The position numbers and the translations under genes are program-made. Positions 25,537 through 33,493 of a DNA stretch of 64,000 nucleotides are shown piece by piece. This stretch comes from a virus, in IMG/VR virus record IMGVR_UViG_3300010399_000035, positions 21,036-85,035 of that record. The stretch is one strand, 5' to 3'. The notes below the pieces were generated by a model. It saw only the letters and a program-made list of their open reading frames with translations, was not told the DNA's origin and made no database searches. Position 1 is the first letter of the stretch, and every line of letters begins with the position of its first letter.

Positions 25537-25855
25537 TGAAATACATCTCCTTTAACTGCTTTACTGACGGTGGTTGGCTACGCTGTTGGTCTATGAGCGG
25601 GATGTCAACATCGTAGCGTATGTAAATGAAACGACAGTCTTCATGGTGAGGTCGGTGGCGGTTGGGGCACTGGAGGCGGAGCTCGGATGGCGTTAGCTTC
25701 TTGAAGAGACCTTTAGTGTCGTCTTCCCTTTCCAACACAACCGTAGCCCCACAAGCTGAACACCTTCCAGTTCGGCCAACCCACCACTTGTTAGGTAGAC
25801 GGGTAGGGTTCAGCTTGTGGGGTTGGGTGGTTGGGGCGGTTGCACTAAACGACAT
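25511..25855 (-). CDS. Zinc-finger protein, unknown function
   Basis: 114 residues. CSAC (about 33-36) and a later C-x3-H-x3-H cluster (CPNRHRPHHEDC) could hold zinc. Basic C-terminus (NGIRPRKK). It overlaps the ATPase start by 26 bp. Confidence 0.65.
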   Translation of the reverse strand: MSFSATAPTTQPHKLNPTRLPNKWWVGRTGRCSACGATVVLEREDDTKGLFKKLTPSELRLQCPNRHRPHHEDCRFIYIRYDVDIPLIDQQRSQPPSVKQLKEMYFNGIRPRKK

Positions 25856-26144
25856 CGGTACCTACCAAAGGTTCACCGTCCGTGCCGACCGCGACCACAT
25901 TCTGCTCCTGAAGGATCCGCTGATCCTCTGGAGAGAGTTTGGGTTGCTTGCCTGCGGCCTTGCGCTCCGCAATGGCCTTAGTGCAAGTCGGGCAGAGATC
26001 GATAATCGACTGCAGCTTCCAACCTGCAGCGACGGCTTGCTGCTTCGCTTCGGCTGCCGAGGCAGCTTCGTAGTTAGCAGTGGAGCCCTCGTGCGGGTCG
26101 CCGTTGGAACACTGGAGCGAGAGAACGAATCTTCCGTTTTTCAT
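25845..26144 (-). CDS. Unknown 99-residue protein with CxxC
   Basis: Starts MKNGRFVLSLQCSNGDPHEG after AGGTG. An Ala-rich helix (about 22-42) is followed by DLCPTCTKAIAER. KLSPEDQR (about 69-76) is encoded by a partial dispersed repeat at 25924-25942. Function unknown. Confidence 0.7.
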   Translation of the reverse strand: MKNGRFVLSLQCSNGDPHEGSTANYEAASAAEAKQQAVAAGWKLQSIIDLCPTCTKAIAERKAAGKQPKLSPEDQRILQEQNVVAVGTDGEPLVGTDVV

Positions 26145-26152
26145 AATATCAC

Positions 26153-26314
26153 CTACTTCCGTTGCGTTCGATACATATCCGAAGGTTGAGTTGTCTTAGT
26201 AAGTTCTTCCAGACACTTCGCTATTCGAGAGAGCGGTTCGTGGACGTACATCGCTCCCAGAAAGATGGAGGCTGAAAGAAGAAAAATGGCGGAGGCTATC
26301 AGAAGGGATTCCAT
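26153..26314 (-). CDS. Small single-span membrane protein, 53 residues
   Basis: MESLLIASAIFLLSASIFLG is an N-terminal membrane segment; the tail is charged and ends in MYRTQRK. The ATG directly follows the TAA of the 22-residue upstream frame, suggesting coupling. LGAM lies in a degenerate dispersed repeat (26249-26271). A different longer frame here lacks these features. Confidence 0.6.
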   Translation of the reverse strand: MESLLIASAIFLLSASIFLGAMYVHEPLSRIAKCLEELTKTTQPSDMYRTQRK

Positions 26315-26383
26315 TTATCGAGCTCCAAGATATGAGCCAATGAAAATGGCTATGCAGCACGCGACTATAAGAATAGGTTCCAT
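26315..26383 (-). CDS. Membrane micropeptide, 22 residues
   Basis: MEPILIVACCIAIFIGSYLG plus AR: one hydrophobic span and nothing else. It begins 2 bp after the nuclease stop and abuts the next membrane gene. Paired small membrane genes like this may act together at the membrane. Confidence 0.45.
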   Translation of the reverse strand: MEPILIVACCIAIFIGSYLGAR

Positions 26384-26385
26384 AA

Positions 26386-27765
26386 TCAATCCACCGTCGC
26401 CACCAAATCCCCATCGAGTTCAGGGAATACGTGCTCCCGACTGGTTAGGTTACTTGTGTCTTTGTACGCACACAGCCGCAGATACTCACAGGGGCGGTTC
26501 CACATCTGGCACGCGCCTGAGTTGCGGTAAGTATGGTCTGGGTTGTTAGCCCAACGGTATAGATGGGCCATCATTCGCTGAAGGTCTCTATTGGCCCACT
26601 CGTCCAGTTCGTCGGGCGTAACGGACACGTTGTAGCGTACGAAGTATTCTTCTGGACGAGACTGGACATCTGCCGTAATACGATCGCAGAAGTCATCTAA
26701 GGATTCCTTCACCTTCTGCCTTAAGAGGGGCCGCTTCACGATGTTGTATAGCACTCCGCGTGGAGTTTCGCCGTAGGTCTGTTTCATGGCCCACAGGTAG
26801 AGCATGACTTGTAGCTCGAAGTTGAGGCGATCGGACAGAGACTGTTCGTCAATGTAGGACTTGGTCTTGGTTTCGAAGAGCCACAAATCCCCGGTTGGCG
26901 AAGTGCTGGTAGGTATGGAACGGAACACACCATCGAACTTGCCACGAACTGGGAACTGGACGGTGTTCGTTGGGGCGTTGAACGGATAGCCGAAGCCGGG
27001 GTCTCCTGGTTGGAGTTGGTGGGTATATTGAACGCGGAAGGTGCGCTCTAGGTCTACCCAGTTCAGTTCGCGAAAGTCCGTCTCCCAGTGGCGGAAGTAC
27101 ATCCGCAGCATAACCTTCGCCAAGGAACAGTTTACTTCAAGGGCGATGAGTTCCGTGGGGGAGGCTGTACTTTGGAGTAGTGTAGTTCGGTCCGTCTGGT
27201 AGATCTGGATGATGGCATCTTCCACGAACGAGTCCATGTTCGTGATGAAGAACTCTGGAACGTATTCGCTTCCTTGTTCCGCCTTCGCTAGACCATAGAC
27301 GTTGTCTAGTGCACGGTGGAACACATCCCCGAAGGCTAAGGCTCCGGACTTGCTTGGGCTGGAAAGCCCCTGCTTCATTTTGATTGCCGCTTTTTCTGGA
27401 CAGAGTGCCACGAGGGCGAGTAGTCCTTGCGTGACGCCATCGCGGGTCAGTTGCCAGAAGTCGGTGGGTGGTTGGGTATCTATGGGCGGCGCAGTTGGGA
27501 TGGTAGAAGAGACTGGTACGAACGATTGCATCCGCTCCAGAATAGCAAGCTCTTCTTCGCAGCTAAGCGGTCCGCCGAAGAACTCCGCCTGGCCAGCCGC
27601 CACTATAGGGTCTGGCGTGCCAACTGTAGCGGCCACGAGGTCCATGGCTTCCTTGGCGGGGAGACCGTCCAGGTTGGGAGCCCCACAAGGCAGCAAGGAA
27701 TCCGCTAGGGCTTCGTTCTCCTCGATTATGGTTGGTTGGGTTGAGCGGACTTTAACTTTAGCCAT
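26386..27765 (-). CDS. PD-(D/E)XK nuclease (Cas4/RecB-like)
   Basis: 459 residues. Nuclease motifs GKFDGVF (about 266-272) and LFETKTKS (about 288-295), followed by QVMLYLWAMKQ. C-terminal cysteines in ACQMWNRPCEYLRLC, with an earlier Cys in LVALCPEKA, resemble the iron-sulfur cluster of Cas4 or AddB. Expected to be an exonuclease in recombination, next to the ATPase and SSB-like genes. ALCPEKA comes from a partial dispersed repeat at 27388-27411. Confidence 0.8.
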   Translation of the reverse strand: MAKVKVRSTQPTIIEENEALADSLLPCGAPNLDGLPAKEAMDLVAATVGTPDPIVAAGQAEFFGGPLSCEEELAILERMQSFVPVSSTIPTAPPIDTQPPTDFWQLTRDGVTQGLLALVALCPEKAAIKMKQGLSSPSKSGALAFGDVFHRALDNVYGLAKAEQGSEYVPEFFITNMDSFVEDAIIQIYQTDRTTLLQSTASPTELIALEVNCSLAKVMLRMYFRHWETDFRELNWVDLERTFRVQYTHQLQPGDPGFGYPFNAPTNTVQFPVRGKFDGVFRSIPTSTSPTGDLWLFETKTKSYIDEQSLSDRLNFELQVMLYLWAMKQTYGETPRGVLYNIVKRPLLRQKVKESLDDFCDRITADVQSRPEEYFVRYNVSVTPDELDEWANRDLQRMMAHLYRWANNPDHTYRNSGACQMWNRPCEYLRLCAYKDTSNLTSREHVFPELDGDLVATVD

Positions 27766-28015
27766 TGGATTGCTTCTTCACTAACTGTTCAATTCGCGCA
27801 TTATCTTCTTCAGTAATCGGATTCCACCACAGGATCATGCCTGGATCTTCACCATTCAGGAACTGCAGCACATCTTTAATGGCTCGTTCGTACCCGTTGT
27901 CAAAGCCCTGCTTCATACAAGTACCGGGATGCCCGCTATTGTAGTGTTTCAGGATAACCTGTTCGACTTCGCGGAGCACCTCCCGTAACTTAGCGCGTAC
28001 TTCAGCATTGGTCAT
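27758..28015 (-). CDS. Unknown 85-residue protein
   Basis: Helical first third (EVRAKLREVLREVEQVIL), then HYNSGHPGTCMKQGFDNGYERAIKDVLQFL. Overlaps both neighbours by a few bases. No family recognised. Confidence 0.7.
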   Translation of the reverse strand: MTNAEVRAKLREVLREVEQVILKHYNSGHPGTCMKQGFDNGYERAIKDVLQFLNGEDPGMILWWNPITEEDNARIEQLVKKQSNG

Positions 28016-28230
28016 GGCGTTTCGATTCGTTTCCTAGAGATCACCTTATACTGATCGGGGCGGAGCACCATACGGTACCCCTTCATCACGACTTCAACGG
28101 AGCCGTTCGCCAATAGCTGCTTTACTTGATACTCCGACCCCTTCCAGAAAAGCTGCTCGTTCCGCCGAACATTGCAGCGGAGTTGTATACGAGTCGGAAC
28201 TCTACGAAGAATTGGATTGTTCGGTGCCAA
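28012..28230 (-). CDS. Small basic protein, 72 residues
   Basis: Basic and beta-rich: RRVPTRIQLRCNVRRNEQLF, then GSVEVVMKGYRMVLRPDQYKV, perhaps a small barrel. First gene after promoter P2. Confidence 0.65.
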   Translation of the reverse strand: MAPNNPILRRVPTRIQLRCNVRRNEQLFWKGSEYQVKQLLANGSVEVVMKGYRMVLRPDQYKVISRKRIETP

Positions 28231-28234
28231 GGTA

Positions 28235-28261
28235 ATTATCCCTCTTTCAGCGGCCTTTGAG
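28235..28261 (-). promoter_or_regulatory. Phage promoter P2
   Basis: CTCAAA, 15 nt, GATAAT on the minus strand. It lacks the CCGATC box of most copies but keeps the exact spacing and the A/T-rich stretch upstream. Confidence 0.55.
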
Positions 28262-28295
28262 GGGCCGTTCAGAAAATAGATTGCGGGTTATTTTG

Positions 28296-28589
28296 CTACT
28301 TGTTGGCGCAGTGCGACGTGTGTAGAAACTTTCTACGCAAGCGAGCAGTTGCTTCGGCTTGAGTACGGGCACATTGCGCCTCGGGCACCACGTTCGCCAA
28401 GGCTTCGGTGGATTGCTTGGGTTGATCCAATTGCCAAGCAGCTATAACCATAGCTACGGCTTGGTCGCGGGTGTAGCGAAGCGTTTGTAGGGCGGTGAGT
28501 ATAAGTTGTATATCTTCCGCCGTGTAGAGCGGTGCGGTATGTCGGGCGAGTTTAATCGCTGTGCGTGAGAGGTTCATTGTTGATACCAT
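28296..28589 (-). CDS. Unknown 97-residue helical protein
   Basis: Mostly helical (TAEDIQLILTALQTLRYTRDQ, given in part), Gln/Ala/Arg-rich C-terminus. Start is uncertain between ATGs at 28589 and 28577; neither has a clear ribosome site. Overlaps the upstream gene. Confidence 0.55.
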   Translation of the reverse strand: MVSTMNLSRTAIKLARHTAPLYTAEDIQLILTALQTLRYTRDQAVAMVIAAWQLDQPKQSTEALANVVPEAQCARTQAEATARLRRKFLHTSHCANK

Positions 28590-29151
28590 GATTGGTAGCG
28601 GAGAGATCTTCAGTTAGCTTGTCGCCTGGGACAGGTTCGTAGCGGATAGGTTCGTTATCCATGTCGTGTAGCGGTATAACTGCGCGGCTCAGCGGAGTCG
28701 TTGTTGGCGGATAGGCTAATAACGATGGTGGCATCCGAACTGGTTGAACTTTGTACTTCGGATAGCGTACCTTCACTCCAGTCTGCAAGTTCCACGTTTC
28801 GAAGTATTCGCGGTATTCCAGAATCACGTGTACGTTGTCCAACCACGGACACAGCACGACTTCAATCGGGCGAAGGTAGGCGACTGGTTTGCTGGGAGCA
28901 GTCCGTTCTTCTAGGAGCGATAGCAGATGGTGGTTCATTCGAACGGAGAGTGGAATGCTGTCGGCTATATGGCGAAGCTCTTCCATTCGAGTTTGGAGAT
29001 CCTCGAAGGTGGTCGGTTTGGTGGGTGCGGAAGCGGTGGTGGCATTCAACGCGAACAAGCCTGAAGGCGATTCGTGCTTTGGCCGTTGGCCGACGTACTC
29101 AGCGAACTCGGCTGGTATTGGATTAGTTGGGTGGTTTGATTCAGAGTTCAT
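28552..29151 (-). CDS. Unknown 199-residue protein
   Basis: ATG at 29151 overlaps the upstream stop within a few bases. A Pro/Thr-rich N-terminus is followed by a compact middle with PIEVVLCPWLDNVHVILEYR and VRYPKYKVQPVRMP. No family recognised. Confidence 0.65.
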   Translation of the reverse strand: MNSESNHPTNPIPAEFAEYVGQRPKHESPSGLFALNATTASAPTKPTTFEDLQTRMEELRHIADSIPLSVRMNHHLLSLLEERTAPSKPVAYLRPIEVVLCPWLDNVHVILEYREYFETWNLQTGVKVRYPKYKVQPVRMPPSLLAYPPTTTPLSRAVIPLHDMDNEPIRYEPVPGDKLTEDLSATNHGINNEPLTHSD

Positions 29152-29446
29152 TGTTAGTAGCAAACCTTTCCATTCGTTCTATCTCTTCCATCGTCTGCGC
29201 GATGGGGCCGCAGAAACCTAGGTAATGGTCCGGGGCATCAGTATGCACCATGACCACGATACCTGCCTGGGCAAGGTCTATCAAAGTTTCTCGCCATTCT
29301 TCTGGGCAGGATACCCAGGCGTTCAGCGAGACCACGATCATGCCTTCGGGTGGTGGGTCGCTGGGGCGGGTGGGTATCAGTTGCCGTAGCTTGCCCATAG
29401 TGAGCAGGCCGATTTCGCGGGTGTGGTCTGGGTCGAAGAAGGGCAT
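29141..29446 (-). CDS. Unknown 101-residue protein
   Basis: Alternating strands and helices (GMIVVSLNAWVSCPEEW, GIVVMVHTDAPDHYLGF) suggest a small Rossmann-like or HAD-like fold, but no motif is complete. SCPEEW is encoded by a partial dispersed repeat. Confidence 0.65.
   Translation of the reverse strand: MPFFDPDHTREIGLLTMGKLRQLIPTRPSDPPPEGMIVVSLNAWVSCPEEWRETLIDLAQAGIVVMVHTDAPDHYLGFCGPIAQTMEEIERMERFATNNEL
29292..29314 (-). repeat. Partial dispersed repeat in a coding region
   Basis: GTATCCTGCCCAGAAGAATGGCG on the minus strand, read as two parts (GTATCCTGCCC, AGAAGAATGGCG); lacks the GCGGAG end. Confidence 0.45.
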
Positions 29447-29453
29447 TATGTAG

Positions 29454-30152
29454 TTACTGAGAACCTTTAGGTAGTGCAGCTGGCGGCATTGGTCCAGGGG
29501 CCATCGCTTCGCGGAGGTCTTCTATATATTGCTGGGTAGCGGCGTCCTTATCCAATTGGCGGACCACCCACGATGGGTGCCGCACGGCGCGTAGCCGGAA
29601 CGTATGGCCGGAACGCTGTGCGATGTTGGGTGCGTAGTCTAGCGGAACTTTGCCGGTTACAATGATGATTCGCGGTTGGAGTAGGCGAACGAGTTCGGTT
29701 AAGCGGGGCGCGCAGGCCTCTATTTCATTATGGTCCGGAGCACGGTTCGCTGGATGGCTGGGGCGGAGTGCCCATGGGCGGCAAGCCAGTAAGTTGGTCA
29801 GGGTATAGGGGGCGGTGTTGCCAGTGGCAGCGATACACTCCCGCAGAAGCTGCCCTGCAGGGCCGACGAAGGGCCGTCCAAGGACGTTCTCCCCAACTCC
29901 GGGCCCTTCGCCGATAAACATGAATGGGGGCTTTAAATCGGCGTGTACACCATATACGGGCGTGGTGGGGGCGGACGTCGTCGCTGTAGTATTCGGTGGC
30001 AGTTCGGCTAGCGGTGGCTGAGCCGGGACCACGATTTCGAACAGCACATGATGCTTCGCGGAGACTCCTAGTGGGCAGCGTTGGCAGGTAGACCACTCAT
30101 TTACGAGCGGTTCAAGGATTGGGAGGGAGCGGAGGATGGTGTCGTTAGACAT
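29454..30152 (-). CDS. Uracil-DNA glycosylase, family 4-like (Fe-S)
   Basis: 232 residues. FIGEGPGVGENVLGRPFVG and GPAGQLL form the family motif I; RHPSW is the C-terminal His motif. Cysteines for the 4Fe-4S cluster are in CQRC (about 23-26), LLACRP and EACAPR. It removes uracil from DNA. An insert of about 35 residues (Pro/Thr-rich, after VLFEIVVPAQPP) separates the first Cys pair from motif I. It overlaps the neighbour by TAATG-like packing. Confidence 0.85.
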   Translation of the reverse strand: MSNDTILRSLPILEPLVNEWSTCQRCPLGVSAKHHVLFEIVVPAQPPLAELPPNTTATTSAPTTPVYGVHADLKPPFMFIGEGPGVGENVLGRPFVGPAGQLLRECIAATGNTAPYTLTNLLACRPWALRPSHPANRAPDHNEIEACAPRLTELVRLLQPRIIIVTGKVPLDYAPNIAQRSGHTFRLRAVRHPSWVVRQLDKDAATQQYIEDLREAMAPGPMPPAALPKGSQ

Positions 30153-30436
30153 TAGATTGGTTCGTAGGACCGGGCGAATTCGTCGGGAGTTAAGACTCCG
30201 AAGTGCTTACTTTCGACATGTTGAACTACCCAGTGATCCGGTGGGATTTCTAGTAGGCTTGTTTCCAGCTGAATCACAAATAAACCATTCTTATGGGCGA
30301 ACACTGCGCCAAATGTCTCTGGAGCTCTATAAAATCGGTCGCGGAACCATGTCGGCCATTCCAGGTGAGCGTTAGCCTCGTACTTCATCTGGAAGGCTTC
30401 AATTAAGATTGGGCGGTGGCGGTATCGTTTAACCAT
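30152..30436 (-). CDS. Conserved small phage protein of unknown function
   Basis: 94 residues from the ATG at 30436. RPILIEAFQM near the start, an aromatic middle (WPTWFRDRFYR) and a GVLTPDEFARSYEPI end match a widespread phage family with the same start and end pattern. No function is known. Confidence 0.7.
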   Translation of the reverse strand: MVKRYRHRPILIEAFQMKYEANAHLEWPTWFRDRFYRAPETFGAVFAHKNGLFVIQLETSLLEIPPDHWVVQHVESKHFGVLTPDEFARSYEPI

Positions 30437-30656
30437 CAGCTGGGTCCTCTCCACGATGATAGTTGTCTGCGAGTAGCTGGCGGCGAAGGAACTCACCGGC
30501 TCCTTCTAAGTATCGTGGATGCGGATATCCTACTACGAACTCAGGCAGTCCAAGCGCCGCACAGCAGCGTTCCTCCGCGAAGTGCTGTAGGCGAAGAAGC
30601 TCGTCCAGAGAAGGGGCATCCACTTTGAGTGGAATGAACTGGATTGAAGTAGCCAT
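30429..30656 (-). CDS. Unknown 75-residue protein
   Basis: Starts MATSIQFIPLKVDAPSLDEL; start overlaps the upstream stop as TAATG. Helical, Leu- and Glu-rich, with HFAEERCCAALGLPEF. No family recognised. Confidence 0.7.
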   Translation of the reverse strand: MATSIQFIPLKVDAPSLDELLRLQHFAEERCCAALGLPEFVVGYPHPRYLEGAGEFLRRQLLADNYHRGEDPADG

Positions 30657-30886
30657 TAAGATTGCTTCGGGAGTACCAATGGCACGTTGCTCTCGCACCC
30701 TGGCGTCGGACAGCCGATGTACCGCTTCAGGACCTTGTCGTGATGGTCCTTCACTTCCACTACGCGGCTTGTATCAGTAGGTTCGAGTTCGAACTGCGTG
30801 CCGCACTGGGGACAGGTACCGGTCGCGCCGACAAGGGGCGAGACAGATTTGTGCTGGGAGATCTTGCCTGGCTTGGTGATTTTCAT
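30656..30886 (-). CDS. Zinc-ribbon protein
   Basis: 76 residues. CPQC (about 25-28) and CPTPGC (about 59-64) would bind zinc; the rest is basic. Probably nucleic-acid binding. Confidence 0.75.
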   Translation of the reverse strand: MKITKPGKISQHKSVSPLVGATGTCPQCGTQFELEPTDTSRVVEVKDHHDKVLKRYIGCPTPGCESNVPLVLPKQS

Positions 30887-30896
30887 TGTGGTTTTG

Positions 30897-30924
30897 GGCG
30901 CTCCTCTGGGAGAGATGTCTCCGC
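30897..30924 (-). repeat. Dispersed repeat copy, intergenic
   Basis: Sense orientation, 11 bp upstream of the zinc-ribbon gene, in the 61-bp gap before the coiled-coil gene. Confidence 0.85.
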
Positions 30925-30947
30925 GAATAGTAAATAGCTAATGATAG

Positions 30948-31496
30948 TTAGGTATCGGTAGATCGGGCGGGCTTCGGTTTAGTCCTGTCAAGTAGGTCCA
31001 CTACATACTTCAAGCGGAGAGAGTTGCGTTCAATGTCGTCCAAGATCTCATGAATGGGGCGCAAGTTTACGTATACAGCGAGCGCCTCCTTGGTCAGTTT
31101 AGCTTCCGTCACCATCCAGTAGTTTGGGCGGGTGATGGCGTCGATGCCGGATAGTTTCTTCTTGAGCTCCGCGAAGGCGTTGAAGTAGTCGGTGAGTTCG
31201 GTGCGGAGTTGCTGCAGTCTGTCGTGCAACTGTTCCTGCTCCGCCAGTAGTAGTGCCCGTTGGAGGATCGTGAGCGACTGTGGTTCGAGGTTATCTGGAT
31301 TGGTGATGGTGCTCTGCAGGAATTCGTACATTGCAGAGTCGTAGGCAAGTTGAGCCATTTCATCCGCTTCGTAGTACTCTTGACACGCTCCAGGATAGGA
31401 TTGGAACTCCATCATACACTTCTGAAGCCGTTGAGCAGCTGCAATACGCTGTTCGTTCAGGTCGATTAAAGACTCAGGGATTATGGGTTCGGACAT
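30948..31496 (-). CDS. Coiled-coil protein, 182 residues
   Basis: Almost wholly helical; heptad-like region about 85-120 (LLLAEQEQLHDRLQQLRTEL). Basic C-terminus. No domain recognised. Confidence 0.7.
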   Translation of the reverse strand: MSEPIIPESLIDLNEQRIAAAQRLQKCMMEFQSYPGACQEYYEADEMAQLAYDSAMYEFLQSTITNPDNLEPQSLTILQRALLLAEQEQLHDRLQQLRTELTDYFNAFAELKKKLSGIDAITRPNYWMVTEAKLTKEALAVYVNLRPIHEILDDIERNSLRLKYVVDLLDRTKPKPARSTDT

Positions 31497-31514
31497 GGGC
31501 TTGGTTCGGTTGGA

Positions 31515-31985
31515 CTAATACTTCTTGCCTCCGTCAAGCACTCTATTGGCTGGCTTATGGTCCTCGCGGACGGAGTTGTAGGCCAACTTCTCCGCCATGA
31601 TTTCCGGTAGGTCCGGGGCATATTCGCCCGCCATATCATAGATGCGAATCAAGCAATCGGCAAGTTCGGTGGCGAACATGGAGCGGTGGGGCAGCTTATC
31701 ATCTTGGAGGCCTTTGCGATGGCCTTCCATGGCTTCGGCGAGTTCGCTCACCGTAAGCATGAGCAGTTCGCCAATGTTGCGCTGGAGGGGTTGATGGGTG
31801 TGTGGATCGTTCCACCAACCACAGGCAACCGCATTGCCGTGGCATTGGGCGACTAGGATTTGGGTGGCACCAGAGACCGCGACTGGATCTAGAGCGAAGG
31901 TGCCAGTGGAGGGATCATACGGCGCGGCGTCGAAGCGGTCGGTTTGGTACAGCGGTTGCGAGGCGTTCTCGGTTGTTTCGGACAT
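31515..31985 (-). CDS. MazG-like nucleotide pyrophosphohydrolase
   Basis: 156 residues from the ATG at 31985 (AAAGGA 8 bp upstream). The E-x-x-E block LTVSELAEAMEGHRKG (about 79-94) and ELADCLIRIYDMAG (about 109-122) are the metal-binding pattern of all-alpha NTP pyrophosphohydrolases. It would hydrolyse NTPs or ppGpp-like signals. The in-frame GTG further upstream lacks a ribosome site. Confidence 0.8.
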   Translation of the reverse strand: MSETTENASQPLYQTDRFDAAPYDPSTGTFALDPVAVSGATQILVAQCHGNAVACGWWNDPHTHQPLQRNIGELLMLTVSELAEAMEGHRKGLQDDKLPHRSMFATELADCLIRIYDMAGEYAPDLPEIMAEKLAYNSVREDHKPANRVLDGGKKY

Positions 31986-32053
31986 TGTTGATTCCTTTAA
32001 ATAGTGTTCGCCGAGGAGTTCCAGGTATGGATACTCCGATTCAAGTAGCTTTC

Positions 32054-32581
32054 TCACTGTTGATTGAAGTGCCCCTTCAGGTACAGACCCATCCCCACAC
32101 TGTCCGATATATGCTCGTCGAACTTCATGCCTAGCCGATGCTCAATACGTCGATCTACCACCTTCTTCGGCATGGTTCCCTTCCACTCGTTCACTGGAAG
32201 GAAAGAGTAGTACCCACACCTGCTCTGGGCCACTTGGGCCAGGCGACCTACCATCACGGCTAGCTTCACTAGGTCGCCTCGGGTGGCCGTGACCGCTCCA
32301 CCGGACAGCATGAGCGCAGGGTATTCGATGTGCACGATAGTGACTTTGGACTCTTCGGTGCCAGGAAACTGGAGCGAGATCATTAGGTCGGTGAACTGAG
32401 ATATGATGGAGTCACATCGCTCTTCCCAGGTGCCCCCATTCGTCCAAGTATTAGCATGGGCCTTGGCGGGGCGGAAGCAGTCCACGGTTACTGGCGGTAC
32501 TAGGTCGGGCCACAATGGATTACTCCACTGGGCAACTCCGGTGCCGCCTACGCCTGGGTCAACGGTTAGCGTAAAGTACAT
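32054..32581 (-). CDS. RuvC-like nuclease/resolvase
   Basis: 175 residues in a RNase H fold: Asp8 in LTVDPGVGGTGVA, Glu in VHIEYPALM (about 106), and a final Asp in HISDSVGMGLYLKG. VNEWKGTMPKKVVDRRI (about 138-154) is the helix of RuvC-like proteins. It could cut Holliday junctions formed in replication and recombination. Confidence 0.8.
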   Translation of the reverse strand: MYFTLTVDPGVGGTGVAQWSNPLWPDLVPPVTVDCFRPAKAHANTWTNGGTWEERCDSIISQFTDLMISLQFPGTEESKVTIVHIEYPALMLSGGAVTATRGDLVKLAVMVGRLAQVAQSRCGYYSFLPVNEWKGTMPKKVVDRRIEHRLGMKFDEHISDSVGMGLYLKGHFNQQ

Positions 32582-32814
32582 TAGGTAAGTTGTTGGACCT
32601 CGGCAATCGCCAAATCAAATACGTCCATCAAGTCTACCAATTCATACTCTCTCAACATGAGAGTCATCTGATCTCCGCTCCCATCTAGACACTTGAGACT
32701 GAAACCAATTAGCCCAGGAGTAGCGCTATCCACTGTCAGAGTGATGTAGTACTTTCCGTCTAGATCAGATGTATATTGGTTTATTGTTCGAGTTGCCTGT
32801 AGTTCTTGGTTCAT
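32581..32814 (-). CDS. Unknown 77-residue acidic protein
   Basis: Beta-rich start (GKYYITLTVDSATPGLIGFS), acidic helical end (YELVDLMDVFDLAIAEVQ). Overlaps the nuclease start by 1 bp. Confidence 0.7.
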   Translation of the reverse strand: MNQELQATRTINQYTSDLDGKYYITLTVDSATPGLIGFSLKCLDGSGDQMTLMLREYELVDLMDVFDLAIAEVQQLT

Positions 32815-33146
32815 TTTGTTGGTTGGTTCCTCGGCAGCAACCGGCTATGCGCCTCTATCGAGGCAATCTCATTAGCCTCGTTCACCTTCAGTAGAGGTTC
32901 GCAGAATTTGGCATCATAGGCGGCAATCCAGGCTTCTACGATAGCTATCACGAATGATTTGGTAATGTGGCCGCTGGTTCGCTGGAAGCGGATGCAGGCT
33001 CGCGTTAGCACCGCTTGGAGGCGTGGGTTCAGCTTCCATAGTTCGAATGGTGGATCGTCGGTGTGGGCGTCGAATAGATATAGGCGGGCGAAGTCCAGGG
33101 CTTCGCCAAGGGTAAGTCGGGTGATGGGTTTGGTGATCGGATCCAT
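32811..33146 (-). CDS. Unknown 111-residue helical protein
   Basis: Helical throughout, with LGEALDFARLYLFDAHTDD and RACIRFQRTSGHITKSFVIA. No family recognised. Stop overlaps the next start. Confidence 0.7.
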   Translation of the reverse strand: MDPITKPITRLTLGEALDFARLYLFDAHTDDPPFELWKLNPRLQAVLTRACIRFQRTSGHITKSFVIAIVEAWIAAYDAKFCEPLLKVNEANEIASIEAHSRLLPRNQPTK

Positions 33147-33190
33147 TAGCTTTGATGGAGACGGTTCTATGTGGTGGGGGCTCCGCTAGT

Positions 33191-33493
33191 TTATTGATTT
33201 TTGGGCCCATCTTCTGGGAGAGATACTCCGCTATCCGTTTGGGCGTGGGTATCGATGAAGTCTGCTATCTGATGTAGGAACCGGGCGCGTTCGCAGCGGA
33301 AGTGGCTGCCTGATGGGGTGGGTTCATCATCATAGATGGTGGTGAAGAGTAGCGCGTTCAGGACGCTTTCGGCGTCTAGTTCGACGTACTCATACGGTGG
33401 GTCTTGGTTGGGTCGTGGGATGGATAGTTTGGTTCGGTGCATAGTAGGTGCGGAGCTCCTCCCAGAAGATGGGGCCTTTGGTTTAGTCGTCAT
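33191..33493 (-). CDS. Small protein built around two dispersed repeats
   Basis: 100 residues from the ATG at 33493, which overlaps the upstream stop. Residues about 6-17 (KAPSSGRSSAPT) and the C-terminus (SGVSLPEDGPKNQ) are each encoded by a dispersed repeat, in opposite orientations and different frames. The middle (YVELDAESVLNALLFTTIYD) is helical. A rare case of one gene keeping two copies in frame. Confidence 0.65.
   Translation of the reverse strand: MTTKPKAPSSGRSSAPTMHRTKLSIPRPNQDPPYEYVELDAESVLNALLFTTIYDDEPTPSGSHFRCERARFLHQIADFIDTHAQTDSGVSLPEDGPKNQ
33203..33231 (-). repeat. Dispersed repeat encoding a C-terminus
   Basis: Perfect copy in the gene's sense direction; gives SLPEDGP, as at 61631. 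Confidence 0.9.
33450..33476 (+). repeat. Dispersed repeat encoding an N-terminal segment
   Basis: Good copy antisense to the gene, giving APSSGRSSA near the N-terminus. Confidence 0.9.

Noticed and set aside
26196-26414. 72-residue minus-strand frame
   Set aside because: It overlaps two better-placed small membrane frames that start right after the nuclease stop and each other.
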